A stretch of 64,000 nt of DNA from an uncultured Flavobacteriales bacterium (lineage in GTDB: Bacteria > Bacteroidota > Bacteroidia > Flavobacteriales > Crocinitomicaceae), in contig CAMLLB010000002.1 of the NCBI GenBank assembly GCA_946480815.1, positions 97,770 through 161,769 of the forward strand. The letters run 5' to 3'. Position 1 is the stretch's first letter, and every line of letters begins with the position of its first letter. Shown in pieces: positions 63,943 through 64,000 of the stretch. The translations under genes were made by a program, and so were the position numbers. A model generated the notes under the pieces. That model saw only the letters and a program-made list of their open reading frames with translations, ran no database searches and was not told the origin of the DNA.

Positions 63943-63950
63943 CAAAAGTA
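63943..63950 (-). promoter_or_regulatory. TACTTTTG box four bases before the metG ATG
   Basis: Exact TAnnTTTG match on the minus strand, almost touching the start codon; if used, the metG mRNA would be nearly leaderless. Confidence 0.3.
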
Positions 63951-63971
63951 AAAAATTAACGCTTTGAATTT

Positions 63972-64000
63972 CCCGCGGAGGAACGCAGAAGAACGCAGAT
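63972..64000 (+). repeat. Third 10-bp-unit array at the window edge
   Basis: After cc: cgcggaggaa, cgcagaagaa and cgcagat, cut by the window end. Same unit and same leading cccgcggagg as the GxxExxY cassette arms. Confidence 0.75.

Overview
The window comes from a member of the Bacteroidota, most probably Flavobacteriales (Crocinitomicaceae/Fluviicola-like; this placement is inference). The signs are six secreted proteins with a C-terminal type IX secretion (T9SS) sorting domain, SprB-type adhesin repeats, a TonB-dependent receptor with a carboxypeptidase-like N-terminal domain, a three-gene sdhCAB of the Bacteroidota type, and repeated TAnnTTTG boxes, the -7 element of Bacteroidota promoters, ahead of start codons. 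Gene density is high and most of the content is chromosomal housekeeping. I see no rRNA, tRNA, CRISPR array, phage or classical insertion sequence.

Layout. 1-6 kb: end of pgk, a small outer-membrane-type protein, a small di-heme cytochrome, gatC/plsC, trpS and an orphan peptide-binding lipoprotein. 6-13 kb: ppk1, a LytS-like sensor that has lost key kinase residues, an outer-membrane protein and aspS. 13-21 kb: GyrI-like protein, EamA transporter, NlpE-like lipoprotein overlapping an MDR oxidoreductase, universal stress protein, rsmI, RDD protein, a secreted endonuclease/exonuclease/phosphatase protein and an M42 peptidase. 21-29 kb: a T9SS PKD protein, TonB receptor, SCO protein and a sugar-type MFS transporter. 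28.7-32.9 kb: sdhC-sdhA-[four-helix-bundle gene]-sdhB. 33-44 kb: a PA-domain T9SS protein, a giant NtrY-like histidine kinase in an operon with udk and an unknown secreted protein, a thioredoxin-like protein and a Lys-C-type secreted protease. 44-55 kb: radA and three tandem paralogous T9SS/SprB-repeat proteins. 55-64 kb: PhoH, DUF1003 plus MpaB-type oxygenase pair, ClC channel, ankyrin protein, a GxxExxY nuclease-fold gene and metG.

The most unusual content is a pair of small cassettes. One (31669-32124) sits between sdhA and sdhB and holds a four-helix-bundle (IVP/S23) gene. The other (61318-61873) sits just downstream of metG and holds a GxxExxY gene with a PD-(D/E)XK-like signature. The two proteins are unrelated, yet both genes are about 125 codons long. 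Each is bracketed by degenerate short-period tandem arrays (7-bp and 10-bp units) in inverted orientation, and each starts within 8 bp of the stop codon of a housekeeping gene. A third array of the 10-bp type begins at the window's right edge, and an intergenic region at 34981-35230 carries decayed-looking arrays of other units. I propose these as a common class of small repeat-bounded mobile cassettes; this is inference from architecture.
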